DNA from: Hyaloscypha bicolor E
Taxonomy: Eukaryota; Ascomycota; Leotiomycetes; Helotiales; Hyaloscyphaceae
Direction of reading: 5' to 3'
Assembly (NCBI RefSeq): GCF_002865645.1
Contig: NW_020194684.1
Location: 3,291,030 to 3,355,029, forward strand
Length of the DNA stretch: 64,000 bases
The position numbers were made by a program, and so were the translations under genes. Positions within the stretch are counted from its first letter, which is position 1, and every line of letters starts with the position of its first letter. The notes under the pieces are model-generated. The model saw only the letters and a program-made list of their open reading frames with translations. It was not told where the DNA came from and did not search any database. Below, one piece after another: positions 46,546 through 58,006 of the stretch.

Positions 46546-48645
46546 TCAGAGAAAGCTAGTCGTACTCTTCATATTCCCCAAACACCTCTCAAATATTGGC
46601 ACACTCATACTCCTTAACCCACACAGCGTCAAATTCCTCTGCGCCGCCGTCTCATTCACGAACGGTCTAAACTTCTTCGTCCTTAGATCCGTATACGTCT
46701 CAAACATCGTCTCATTCGTATAAATCTTCTCCGTAACCTGGTGCCAAAATGCTGCAGATAGTGGCTCATTCGGCTTGAGCAGGGTGTGGGAAGGATCATA
46801 GGTGTCGCGAGCAGAGTACTCGAATTCCCACGTGACATCCCCGTGTTTTGCCCACTGGTCCGTGTTGGAGATGTTGGCGTAGAAGTTGACAGAGTCCAGG
46901 ACATCGAAGGACTCCGGATCAACGAGGTAATATCTGAACCCGGCATTCTTATTCGTGTAAGTTGTGACAGAAGGCATGATGTATGCAACGCTCGCCGCCG
47001 TCTGCGCCGTCTGCACCGTTCCATTATTCGAATAAAATACTCCAAACTCATCCGCATGCGTGTGCCCAAAGAACGTTGCGCGAATCGTGTTATTAAACCG
47101 ATCAACAATCTGGTAGTACAGATCCGTCGCAGCAGGTAATGCTTCGTAGTCAGTACTTCCGCCGACATTTACGTGTTGGATAAGCCAGACTGCTTGGTTC
47201 TTCGATTCTGCTTCGAGAAGGTAGGAGATTAGAGTGTTGAACATGCCCGTTGGGTCTATGGAGTTGCCGCCAATGTAGGCGTACATGTTGAAATAGTACC
47301 AGACGTCACTGTTAAGAGAAATAATGACGAGGCCTTCGGGAGTAACGGCCCTGTAGATACCCAAGCCGCTGTTGACAACTGTGGAGGCTTCAGATGCACT
47401 TAACCAGCCGTAGTTTTCCCATGCCGCACTGATGTTCTGGTAATTCCATTCCTGTTGAATGCCGAAAGATGCATTGGCCGGAAGAACTTTGTCTTGGTTG
47501 GGGAAGGAGGTGAAAGCGTGGGGGAACGTGTCGTGATTTCTGTGACTGGGTCAACATATGTACAAGTAAAATTTAGTGGTTTCTTACCCTAATGTTGGGA
47601 ATATCTTGACGCCGCCCATACCATCGAAAAAATGCTGATAGCTCAGAAGCTCCTCAGCCAGCACGTAAGGCTCAGTCAACTCCCAAATATCATGGGACAC
47701 CAAGTCTCCGGTGAAGAGACCGAACGAGAAGTCCTCCCAACGATGTCCCGTCGCTTTTGGCAGCTGTCGAAAGAGAGACGTCCCTAATGCTTCAGGGGTA
47801 TCACATAAATAGTTCCCAAATATTGATGCCGGTTCCTGAATCGGTACACTGACATTCGTATATGGATGAACGCGGCAACATAAGTTCCCAGCCCCAGTGC
47901 AATTTGCTTCGGATCCTACCACATACCGCATGTCGAGATGGTAATCACTGATATGCAAGACCTTCAACGGTTCCTTCTTGCAAGTACTCGCAACACGCGG
48001 CGCTGGCTTCTCCGTCTTCCCTTTGAATAAGCTTCCCAGATCCAATTTTGGAGGGGCAGGAAGATCGCATGTCCCAAACATGAACGCACAAAGCGTCTGG
48101 CCGTCCTCTCCCAACATATCGAGTGCCGGAAACACACCACCAAGATCTGTGCTCGCTGTTTTCAACAGCCCTATACATATTGGCAGAGGAAGGGCTACCT
48201 GCAAAGGTGTACAGAATGGAATTGCGATGTCGCTGAGTGTTTCTTGTTGGGCTTTCATCCGTGCAGCAACACTCGCCATGAGGGTTTGACATAGCTGGCA
48301 GTTGGCGGGATTTGAGATTTTGAATTTCCCGATCAGGGAAACGGCTGCTCCTACTAAGGTGGTCGCATTTGGAAGTCCAGGAGCTGGAGAGTCTGTTGCG
48401 AGTGGGCCGATTATACTGGAGAAGGTGGGATAGGCATTGGCGGCGGAGTTGAAGGTATAGCTGGTGGGTGCGGAATGATGGTGGTGCGCGTGAGGTCTCA
48501 TACCCTTGAAAGTTGTCGTAGCAGTCTCGATCTTCTTGCTGATGAGAGTCTGGTAAGTGAGGGTGGATACTTTAAATTCATCATGATGGTCATGACCATG
48601 GGCGAGAAGTGCCCAGGTGATGGCTAACAATAACGTCGCCTTCAT
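46546..48645 (-). CDS. Acid sphingomyelinase-like phosphodiesterase (saposin B + metallophosphoesterase)
   Basis: Two exons: 48645-47588 and 47539-46546, about 683 residues. Splicing restores the metal motif PTLG-NHDTF. A signal peptide covers residues 1-17, followed by a His-rich segment (HDHHDEF, PHAHHHH). The saposin B domain has six Cys at 116, 119, 145, 157, 186 and 193. The calcineurin-like phosphoesterase has DYH at 234-236, GDLVSHD at 313-319, NHD at 354-356 and, later, FGHTHADEF; these bind the dinuclear metal centre. N-glycosylation sites (NAT, NCT, NVS, NIS, NNT) fit a secreted or vacuolar enzyme that hydrolyses phosphodiester head groups such as phosphocholine from sphingomyelin-like lipids. 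Full length with all catalytic motifs. Confidence 0.93.
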
Positions 48646-50568
48646 TGTGACCCCGAATAGCTCTCATGAAGGGAGAGATAGACTGAATCTTTGATGAAGT
48701 CGTTGAAAGGGAAAAGAGGTTGCCTACTGTCACTAACCTTGCTTAAGGATGATGAGGCTGGTTAGCAGCTGAAATGTTAGTCAGGTCCAATCCTTCAGAC
48801 ACGAGCTGTAAGATTCGTCATGATGCCGAATGGGCCACTGAGAAGCCCGTATGATAGATGCTGGCTGAACAGAAGAGATTGGTGGCGCAGTTCTGGGCTC
48901 CCTACCCCGCATTCCGGCCGGGGAAAACCATGAATGTCAGCGAGCATGTGAAGACTTGTGTACCTTGATGCGCTCATTTAATTGTTGCCCGAGTATTCTG
49001 AAGGTAGGAAAAATCTCGCATCTCAATTATCTAAATTTTGAACGTTATAGATTGGGATTTTGAGGAGTACCATGGAGCGAGTGAGAGATAAAACGCCAGA
49101 TCTCGCGAGCCGTTGGCCGCCCCTCAGCCGCAGCAACGGACCAATTGTAGCGCCTTGGTGGCAGACTAGCCCCGAATCGTAAAGGGGCTTCCAGGGTGTT
49201 GACCTTGTGGAGATTCCCCTGCGAGATCTGTCGGCTGACCCGCCCTGCCGCCCCCTGATTTTGGTCTCCCAACCTCCCACTTTCTCGCCTAAACTCTGTT
49301 TTCAGATCCCTTACAGAGAAAATCGCAACTATTTTAAGGGACCTCACAAGTTAGGGTCAATTCTCCAAGAGCAGAAGGCGCATTCCGCAAACTCTCAATC
49401 GCGTGTTGGCCAGCTGAATGCCGATTCGCCTCCACGCCTCATGAGTACTCAGTTGATAAAATTGGGACAATGTTCGAAGTTTCAGAATTATTGTGACCTC
49501 AAATGAATGAAGTTTCTTGAATTCCCTCTCTTCACTATACAAGCAAGGGCAGGCCTGTGTAACTTTACGTTTCCACGAGCCGGTTTTGTTCGCAATACAG
49601 CCGATCTGTTTAAAGTCGAAGTTGAACAGCCTCCAATACCCTTGGCAATTTCGCGAATCATTATCACTGTGACACCTTCCCTTAACAGACGGTCCGCCAT
49701 GTTGAATTTCCCGCGCTCAAGGAGAGATGCAGGAACACAGAACCTTTGAATGCTGGGCAGGGTAGCTCGGTGAGCAAGGACAGCTCTGAGCTCGTGACAT
49801 TGTGCTCGTGTGAAGGGAGCCGGGAACCCCGCGCGTTCAATCCAAGGATCCAGAAACAATAATTGGTTGCTTCCGTAGATCTTTTCCACTCCTAGAAGCT
49901 TCAATCCGCGTTTGTCGCATATGAAGCATACCAAATTTCATCGGATGTTTAGAACTAAAAATCCATTTGTATTGAGAAGGACATTCAATGGCTGGAAGCA
50001 GGCCCGGCCCGCTTCTGTTGGTGTCTCGGGTTTTGCTGCCGTCACCACGTCTTGTTTCAAATTTACAGGGGGGGAGGGGAGGTTTCCCAACGTGAAGCAA
50101 TTGATGATAGCCCCCGAGTCACACAACGGATGGTGAGACGCGCGCTTCTCAATAGCCGGTGGCTGGGACGGCAACCCCCTTCCTGGGGTTTTCGTATGCG
50201 GAGAAAGGGGCATCTTCGCTCGCGTCAGAGACTTATCTTCGAGACTCGATTGGGTACCACCTGGCCGGAACCACTTGGGTGCCTTCCTGTTCGGGGCCCT
50301 ACCCGTGAGGTTGCGTCTTGCTTGACCTGACTCTGTTTAGCAATGGAATCAGGTACGGGTCCGTTCAGCCGACCGACCCGTAGTCAGCCAGGAACGAAGT
50401 TCTTAGACACTTCAAGATGTGGCAGCTCCCCAACCAAATTGGTTTTGTCTCAAGTATTTCCTACAGTGCCTACACCGAACAGAACTTTTCCAACTATCAC
50501 AAACTAGTCACAACATATTCCCCAGGCCTACTGCCTACTTCAGCCCCAGCATCCACAGAACAATCACC
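48646..50568. other. Intergenic region, no gene supported
   Basis: A 148-codon minus-strand frame (49488-49934) and several opposite-strand frames are open, but none shows a family motif or splice logic. GC-richer patches at 49080-49300 and 50140-50330 are noted. The frame of the downstream T5orf172 gene is open upstream to 50419, without a better ATG. Confidence 0.45.
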
Positions 50569-52671
50569 ATGCCTAGGGCAGACAAGGCTCCTAAAGACAA
50601 CAATGAAATCAAGGATAACTCAGAAATTGTTCTCCGCCGCTCCCTGAGAAACACCGTCCCGATAATAACTCCCCAACGACCGAAATCCGGAACTGCATCT
50701 ACCGCTTCAAGCTCAAGTTCAAGTTTGAGAGCTCTTAGAATTTTTGACAGCGGTCCGAAGAGCCCTGGAACGCCTTTGACCCCCTTAGTACTCGACGAGT
50801 CCAGTTCGAGCGTCGAAAGGAGATCCCATGTTACCAATAGTGACACGTCTAAGCAGCTTTTGTTCAAGGAGAACACGTTGAATAGAGGCAGCGCGTCTGC
50901 AACCCTGCCTTCAGAGAACGAGTTCTCAACATCGACAGCCGCTGAATCAATAGTTGAATCTCTGGAAGAGCTCAGTCCGCACGACAATAATCTGCTAGAT
51001 AATGATCTACTTTCAGCTGGTTTGAGCGAGTTGGGAAGAGATGGCTCACCATGTCCTCCCTCGAGGGCACTTAAAAGGAGGGGGGTTCGTCCAGCCTTGG
51101 CAGTGCAAAATGATTCCATCCCTTTCACGACCAAAAGCGGTCAATCGGACAGAAAAGGCAAGGCCAAAGACTTTTCTCCATCAGGCGAAGTTACAAGGGG
51201 CAGAGCGGAAAGCATTTCTTCAGCACCAAAGAAGGTGCCAGCCAAAAAGCCGCGAAACTTCGGCCTTAGTAAAGACATATCGAGTCCCTCGAAGGGAGAA
51301 CGCCCGGAGACTCTCCCTGTCATTGCATTACAAACCCATGGTGAGGGAAGAGTTTTCACCGACAATGGCAGTAGTACCGACGGCCAACCCTCGCCGACGG
51401 CTGAAGTGAACTACAATAAAGAAGCTGCTCCATCACCACGTCGGGCGCCTTACAAACGCTCGGCATCAATGAATACAACACTAAACCAGAGATCTGGTCC
51501 TCATTCCTCTCCAGCCGCTAGAATATCTCCATCAAGGCAGTCTTCCAGCGAAGGGACCGCTTCCTCCAAGTCCCATAAACTCCGCCGTCGCTCAACTGGG
51601 TCCCTCGACGCAGTAGAACCAGCATCTCCTTCTACCACTCAAACCTTGGCGTTGGTCAACAATGGACCAGAGCTTGAATCGGCTGCTACAGAGCCTTCAA
51701 ATATTGTAGGTACGGCTGGAAGAAAGACATCCCGCCGACGTCGTCGGATCGTACAAAATAGAGAGCGGGGGTTCCCCAACCTCGAAGACTTCAACACATC
51801 GAAAAAGTGCCAGAAAGGTCTGAAACCTGTGATTCTGGAAGCTATCCGGGGCAAAAAGCTGTCCAAATATGCCCGTTTACGAGCGCTTCGTCTTCGCGTT
51901 GATAACATGTGGAAAGCATGGAGTGATGCAGCCGGAAAGCTGCCTAGATCACCAGCTACTGAAGACGACGGTTACATATATATCTTCAGGTCCAAGCCAG
52001 ACGCTTTTCCGGGGCCAAAATACGTCAAAATCGGGAAAACGAAACAAAAACCAGAGGAGCGGAAAGATCAGTGGGGGAAAAAATGCAAATTTGAATTCAT
52101 ACACGTCGAAGACGAGAATGACAAACGTTTTCTTCATTACCATGCAGTCGAAAAAATTATCCAAGCGGAGTTATATAATGAGAGGAGAAAATACAAGTGT
52201 AATAAGTGTAAGAATTTTCACCATCTGGAGCTGGGAGAAGGCTCTATATTGTCCACACCGACAGAGCATGGCGAGTGGTTTGAAGTATCAGAAGAGAAGG
52301 CTTTGGAAGTGGTCAACAAATGGCGAGACTGGGTCATCAAGAACGAACCTTACAGGCCAGACGGGACTCTTCATGCCCGCTGGATGTGGAAATGCGCCAC
52401 AGGGTCGTTTTGGATGGATGGAACGGAAGACGACTGGATTGCGTGGCGAGAATATAATTGGGTTGAGACCCTCAAATGCGTCTTACATCATTTTAAAATG
52501 TGGTTGGCAGGTGTATCGCCTCTAGTGATGGAGTTATTGATGGCTCCTGGAGCTGCATTTGGACTCGCCCTCGTGTGGTATTTCTGGGCTTGGGGACTCA
52601 ACTTTGGAAGTTGTGTTACATTTCTAGCAGCTGTCTTCGTACTTGTGTATTTTTGGTTTGAGTTCTGTTAG
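50569..52671 (+). CDS. T5orf172 (GIY-YIG-like) domain protein with C-terminal membrane segments
   Basis: A single exon of 700 residues from the ATG at 50569. The first ~440 residues are disordered and Ser/Pro/Lys-rich with basic clusters (RRSLRN, KTSRRRRRIVQNRERG), consistent with nuclear localisation. A T5orf172/DUF1766-type domain spans about 468-600: GYIYIFRSK, KYVKIGKTKQKPEERKDQW, HYHAVEKIIQAELYNER, and a Cys pair YKCNKCKNFHH, then EWFEVSEEKALEVV. This domain is a GIY-YIG nuclease relative, with YI-x-IGKT keeping the fold. In fungi these proteins are of unknown function. The last ~60 residues contain two hydrophobic helices (LLMAPGAAFGLALVWYFWAW and SCVTFLAAVFVLVYFWFEF), an uncommon tail for this domain. 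Confidence 0.85.
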   Translation: MPRADKAPKDNNEIKDNSEIVLRRSLRNTVPIITPQRPKSGTASTASSSSSSLRALRIFDSGPKSPGTPLTPLVLDESSSSVERRSHVTNSDTSKQLLFKENTLNRGSASATLPSENEFSTSTAAESIVESLEELSPHDNNLLDNDLLSAGLSELGRDGSPCPPSRALKRRGVRPALAVQNDSIPFTTKSGQSDRKGKAKDFSPSGEVTRGRAESISSAPKKVPAKKPRNFGLSKDISSPSKGERPETLPVIALQTHGEGRVFTDNGSSTDGQPSPTAEVNYNKEAAPSPRRAPYKRSASMNTTLNQRSGPHSSPAARISPSRQSSSEGTASSKSHKLRRRSTGSLDAVEPASPSTTQTLALVNNGPELESAATEPSNIVGTAGRKTSRRRRRIVQNRERGFPNLEDFNTSKKCQKGLKPVILEAIRGKKLSKYARLRALRLRVDNMWKAWSDAAGKLPRSPATEDDGYIYIFRSKPDAFPGPKYVKIGKTKQKPEERKDQWGKKCKFEFIHVEDENDKRFLHYHAVEKIIQAELYNERRKYKCNKCKNFHHLELGEGSILSTPTEHGEWFEVSEEKALEVVNKWRDWVIKNEPYRPDGTLHARWMWKCATGSFWMDGTEDDWIAWREYNWVETLKCVLHHFKMWLAGVSPLVMELLMAPGAAFGLALVWYFWAWGLNFGSCVTFLAAVFVLVYFWFEFC

Positions 52672-53165
52672 TTCGGGTTTGACTTTGACATTGCCATAGC
52701 ATAGACGCTTGAGCTCTGGGGAGGATCAATATTTCTTACAGCTACATCAATCTCAACCGCTCAGCTGGAGTGCGAGTTTGAGTGTCAAGAGAAGATCATC
52801 TTGAGTGAATGGTGTTGTAAGAAGACAGTGAAATTTGTGGTTAAATTGTTAGACTTTGATCTGTAGGTGGCAATATGTGTGGTACATTGGTGCCGGCCGC
52901 TTCCCGAACGGCCTGGAGATGGTGAAGCAAATCTAACTTGCTCCAGTCTTAGGGTTTAGCCCACCTCTGCCTTCTCGATAAGGTCACTGGACTAGCTCCC
53001 CAATCCCCTGTGCAGGTCGATCAGGGTGAAGAGGTGAGCTAAAGCCACGTGACTTGCTCTAAGAAAGCAAGCCATCACAACACAAGCACAAACATCGAGC
53101 AAATAAGAGCGGGACAAGTCACTTTAGAGATTTGACTTCGCATTAGTTTAGAAAGAGTACATAAG
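52672..53165. other. Short intergenic between convergent genes
   Basis: The 3' flanks of the T5orf172 gene and of the minus-strand P450 gene. Nothing else is recognised. Confidence 0.45.
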
Positions 53166-54909
53166 TTAATACTTCGTTTCAGCAGCGTTTTTACCTTCCA
53201 TCTCTATTAGCGCAGCATGCTTCGGACTTCGAACTTTGATCCGCACTGGGAAAGGAGCCCAGCGATGCTCAATCCAATTGGGCTTGAAGGTGTCAATAGG
53301 GTCACCCTGTGCAAACTCATTAGCTTTGATATTAAAGAAGGTTCATAAAACTTACCGGGACTTCCTCGAAGTCGAAGCAGTACAGCAGTCTCGCAAGTGC
53401 AATCCACACATTCGATTCCCCAACATTGTAACCCGAACATATTCTCCGACCTACAATCCGTCAGTACAGATGACACTGCTCGGGCATGTCTAAATACCTG
53501 GCCCGAAACTCCAGTGACCTTTGACCACATTATTGACATCTTTATTCATAAACCTCTCCGGCCAGAATCGCTGTGGCTCCTCGTACTCATTCGGATCCAT
53601 GGCAATGTTGAACGAATTCCAAGTGAACAACGTTCCAGCAGGGAATTTATATCCCTCATAATCATCGTCCTGAGTCAACATATGCGGCACCCCAATCTCC
53701 GCAAACGGGCGCCATCGAAACGATTCCTTGACTGCGGCAGTGATATACGTCAAGTTCGGCCTGTCCGAGAATTCTGGTAACCGCTCCGCATTGCTGCCAC
53801 ACACTTGATCCAACAAATTTTGAGCTTTCTTGACCCATCGGTTGTCGGTTGCAGCAGCAGCGAGGATCTGACTGATCGTCATCCGAGAAGTATCACTCCC
53901 CGCTTCCATGAGAGAACCAAGCGCAAACAGAGTCTGGGTTTCCCCAAGCTTTGCCGTCTCCGGAGCTTGCAAGAACTGAACCGCGAAGCAATCTTTAGCA
54001 GTACCAGCTTCGATCTTTTCGTTTAGCTCGTCAACTTCGCGTCGGTATACCCTGTACAAAAATAAGCTCCTGTGAATAACACCTAAGCAGAAAAATATAC
54101 CGAAGACACTTTTGAAATGCTCGTTCTCCACGAGGTCGCCACCACTGCAAGGCCTTCGGCAGATTCTCCAAGATTGGAAGGGCATCCGCTATACTTGCAC
54201 CTGGCTGCATTGCAGCAATGATCTCATTCGAGGTTTCAAAAAGCTCAATGATCTTTGGATCATTGAGCTCCATGCGTTTCCCGAAGACGACACTCATGAT
54301 GACCGAGTTTGCGAACCGTTGGTTAGCTCGATACCATTTATCTGGGTTGTGTAAATAGTCGTAGATGAGATGTTTTGATTCCAGATCCTGGAACGGAGCA
54401 AAAGTTGGGGAATTTGTCTTGTTGAGAATGGTGTGCATGATTTTCCGGAGGGCTCGCCAGCGCTCGTTGTATTGCATGAGGAGAACTCGGCAGCCTCCTG
54501 ACATGATGTTGGAGGTCATTGGCAAGTTTGCCCTTGACGAGTAGATTGCTGAGCGTTTTTCCATTAAGTCATTGACGACTCGGGATGAGTTGAGGAACAC
54601 CCAGGTGTTTACGCCAATTTTGCACGTGAACCTATGAACTATTAATAACTGTGGGAACAGAAAGAAGTGAAGAAATCTACATCTCTCCATATTTCCTCGC
54701 CATTTGAACTCCCCATTGTCCCTGTTGGTTCCCAGGCAATTGGAAAGTGTTTCCAACGATAGTAATCCTGGAATTCTCGGTGGAAATTTGTATTTCTTTT
54801 TGTATAGGTGACTCGAGACTGCTCTCTGAACAATCAAGAGAGTTACAACTGCTAAGAAAACAGTCGTTGCGAATGACGAGCCATTTAACCCAACGATATG
54901 GAGTGCCAT
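53166..54909 (-). CDS. Cytochrome P450 (1), one-base deletion near the N-terminus
   Basis: Exons right to left: 54909-54681, 54631-54101, 54051-53498, 53450-53356 and 53306-53166. With one missing base restored the product would be about 516 residues, normal for a microsomal P450. An N-terminal anchor helix (FLAVVTLLIVQ) precedes the proline-rich hinge FPPRIPG. Then the frame breaks between 54761 and 54762; the next frame continues TIVGNTFQLPG ... ARKYGEM. Downstream all motifs are intact: I helix AGSDTSR, K helix KESFRWRP (ExxR), PERF and heme loop FGPGRRICSG with introns inside it. The unspliced exon 1 plus intron 1 remains open, hiding the shift. Divergent from the P450 at 55451. It is a pseudogene unless the base is a sequencing error. 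Confidence 0.85.
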
Positions 54910-55450
54910 TGTAGGGACTTTGGTGTGGGAGATCAGTGAAGCTCTGCGGATAAATATCGTGAGATCAGCCACACAAAGGCGAGGCTGGATTTCAACTTGG
55001 AAAAATTTTTACTCTACGGCTGGGTACTGGGACCAATTCGAAGAATTGGAGGTCGTTGCCAGATCAAGACGAAAGACTGAGCGCGTTTAGCAGTGGGACC
55101 GAGAGCATCGCATCGTAGAAGTTTGAAACCCTTGCCATGTGTCAACCCAAAGCATGATCTTTTCAAGCCACCAAGCCTAAAACTCCATGCTTCCGAACTA
55201 GCCACTCGGCAATGACCCCAGTAGCATCTCCAAATCAGCGTGCATGGCAACAATAAGGACATGTGTGGGGCCTTCATCTCCATCTCCAACACTACCCCGC
55301 CTCCCAAAGTTGGGGTAAGGCATAGCTCGAAACCCTAGCACCGATATTGCGCGACCCCCCTCCGAACCTCCTCTCATCAAATTGGGCGAGCTCCTTTCAG
55401 CTCATCATTAATGTATTCCTCTCAAAGTGAATTGCGTGTATGACGACATC
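54910..55450. promoter_or_regulatory. Bidirectional region between two divergent P450 genes
   Basis: A 541-bp gap between the start codons at 54909 (minus) and 55451 (plus). It contains the promoters of both P450 genes and points to joint regulation. I identified no specific operator. Confidence 0.45.
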
Positions 55451-57150
55451 ATGGCCGCCTTGTCTGAATTAGGATTTGGCTCATTGCCGCTATGGCAGGT
55501 ACTCTTCGGAGGCTTGATCGTTGTCCCAGTGACTCTACTTTTGGGTTTCTGGTTCTGGGCGACGCCGAATGTGCTGAAGGATTCTCGACGGAAACATTTG
55601 CCACCTGGCCCTCGCGGCCTTCCATTTATTGGGAACTACTTCGACCTCGCTGGCGGCGATGGCGACGCCACACCAGACAAAGTGAGAGAATGGGCAAAAA
55701 AATACGGAGACGTGTTTTACACGAAGATCGGAGGATCAGATTACATCTGGCTGTCATCCCCCAAAGCCGTCAAAGACTTATTGGACAAGAGATCCGCGAT
55801 CTACTCATCGAGACCTCCTGCACCGCTGGCACAAGATGTTGCGTCGGCGGGAAGAAGGCAATTGTTTATGCCCTACGGACCTCGATACCGAACAGTCCGC
55901 AAGATATCCCATGCGCTGCTCAACATCACAAAGACCACCGAATACCAGCCCGTTCAGGATCTTGAGTCGAAACAGCTGCTGTACGATCTCGTGAACGACC
56001 CTGATCGCTTCTACGACCACAACAGACGGTATTCTGCAAGTGTGATTCTATCGGTTACATATGGACATCGTATCGGAACGTGGAATGATCCTCTTGCGAA
56101 AAGCGTCTACGAGGTCGTCAACAACATGCAAAACTACGCTGCTCCTGGGGCATGGATGGTTGACACCTTCCCTTCCATCCAAAACCTGCCTCAGATCTTC
56201 TTTGGCAATTGGCGGGCCTTCGGAAGGAAGTGTCATGAGCATGATTCACCCATCTACTTGAGGCTTTGGAATGACCTGAAAAATGAAGTTGAGGGTGGGA
56301 CTGCCAAGCAATGTTTCTGCAAGGATTTTTATGAGAGTGATCCTGAGAAACAGGGTCTGGATACACTTCAGGCTGCGTATCAAGCTGGCGGGCTTGTGGA
56401 GGCAGGCTCAGAGACTACTTCAGCTGCTTTGAATACTTTCTTGAACTTCGCGACATTGAATCCACACGTTGTGAAGAAGGCCCAGGAAGAAGTGGATAGA
56501 GTGGTTGGGCCGGATCGGTATCCCACTTGGGAAGACGAGGAGAACTTGCCGTATATTAGGGCGATAATCAAGGAATTTGTTGAGGATGCGACCTCCGAAT
56601 AAGGTCGGGATGCACCATGCAACGACTGAGGATGATTGGTACGAAGGGAAGTTCATTCCAAAAGGTTCGGTGGTGCTGATCAACTGGTGGTAAGTCTTCT
56701 CTTCTCTTCCTTTCTTTAAAAAAGACCCGGTCAAGCTCATATCTCAGGCACATAAACTACGACCCCGAGCGATGGGAGTCCCCATTCGAGTTCAAGCCCG
56801 AACGCTACCTAGGGTATGACCTCCCCGCCGCCTCATACCTCAACATCGCGGACCCCAATCAACGCGACCACTTCTCCTACGGAGCAGGAAGACGCGTATG
56901 TCCCGGCGTACACGTTGCCGAGAAATCTCTTTATCTGAACATCAGTCGAATCGTCTGGGGGTTCAACATCTCAAAGAAGATCGTAGATGGAAAGCCACTT
57001 GATCCTGGCAGCAAGATGGTCCCGGGTTGGATGACTATTCCTCAGCCATTTGATTGTGCTATCAGCGTGCGGTCGGCAAAGCATGCTAAATTGATCGAGA
57101 AGATATGGAAGGAGGCTGAACAGAAGATCACGCTGGATGAAAAGCGGTAA
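55451..57150 (+). CDS. Cytochrome P450 (2), one-base insertion in the K-helix region
   Basis: Exons 55451-56689 and 56748-57150; with one base removed the product is about 546 residues. A membrane anchor (VLFGGLIVVPVTLLLGFWFW) is followed by LPPGPRGLPFIGN. The I-helix region reads GGLVEAGSETTS. At 56576-56579 the frame breaks inside the K helix: AIIKE is followed in one frame by a stop and in the other by LRMRPPNKVGMHH, so the essential ExxR (KE-x-LR) is split. The second frame then runs to NWW-HINYDPERW across the intron, PERYLGY, and the heme loop FSYGAGRRVCPGVH. Related to the neighbouring P450 (1), with KRSAIYSSR and QDLESK shared, suggesting tandem-inverted duplication. Probable pseudogene. 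Confidence 0.85.
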
Positions 57151-58006
57151 TTCAAATCGTTTGCTCGAGAGAAGGTCTCAGAGCGGAGTGTAGATTACCA
57201 ATCCAGCGTTCTGCGCTAGCAATGAATAATGGATGGATCCTCGGAGCAATGGAATAAGTCGTGTGAAGCCTGCACTCGCGTTCTTGTCAACTTTGGAGGG
57301 GTATGCCACCCTCTAATTTGAATGAAACGAACAGATTCCGAACAATACTTGTCCGCCACTCTTCGTCTGAATTGATGTCAAGAATCTCTTCCTCACTGGC
57401 CTTTCAATTCTGCAAAATATACGCAATATCGTCGAGTTGCACAAACCGTTGACTCGAACTCGAATGCGAACAAGTGCCTTTAAAATCGAGACTTCTCATT
57501 GAACCAATACCCCAATCCAGGAACTGCACTCACTCTTGGGGGCTCGCGTTATTCAAACTCCGCAAGATCAAACGCCTCAAAAATCCAGATAGTAGTTCAT
57601 GTATGTGGGGCACCATCCCACATTTTTCTTCAACTTGGTACCTCCAATTGGAGACAAAGCAAGCGTGATCTCCCCCAACTCCTCGAAACCTTATTTTGTG
57701 CAGCTCGGCTCCACCCCCCCCCTAAACGCTCCTCCAATAGCCCTAACCATCACTTGACAGCACCGAGTACTGGCCGGTAGTCTAATCCGGCTCTTTGGAG
57801 CTGTTGATCTGCTACCGCATGTGTTTGATATAAAGTAAGCCTGTAGAGACTATCGACATACAAATTGTCTGTCAGCTCCCCCTTTCACGGTTACAGATAC
57901 ACATCTCATCAATTATTTCCCTACCCATATCCATTCCGACCCGAACTCTACATTGCAGTTCTTCTCTTGCCTCTTGTACTGAGAAATATTTGACTCCTTA
58001 TTAATC
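57151..58006. other. Intergenic, upstream of the MFS transporter
   Basis: No gene is seen. Contains a poly-C tract near 57713-57721 and a TATA-like site. A pyrimidine-rich stretch runs just before the transporter start. Confidence 0.45.
57829..57834 (+). promoter_or_regulatory. TATA-box-like site of the MFS gene
   Basis: TATAAA lies about 175 bp before the ATG at 58007, followed by a CT-rich leader, as in many filamentous fungal promoters. Positional evidence only. Confidence 0.35.

Noticed and set aside
49488..49934. 148-codon minus-strand frame
   Set aside because: No recognisable motif, opposite-strand frames also open, no splice logic to neighbours.
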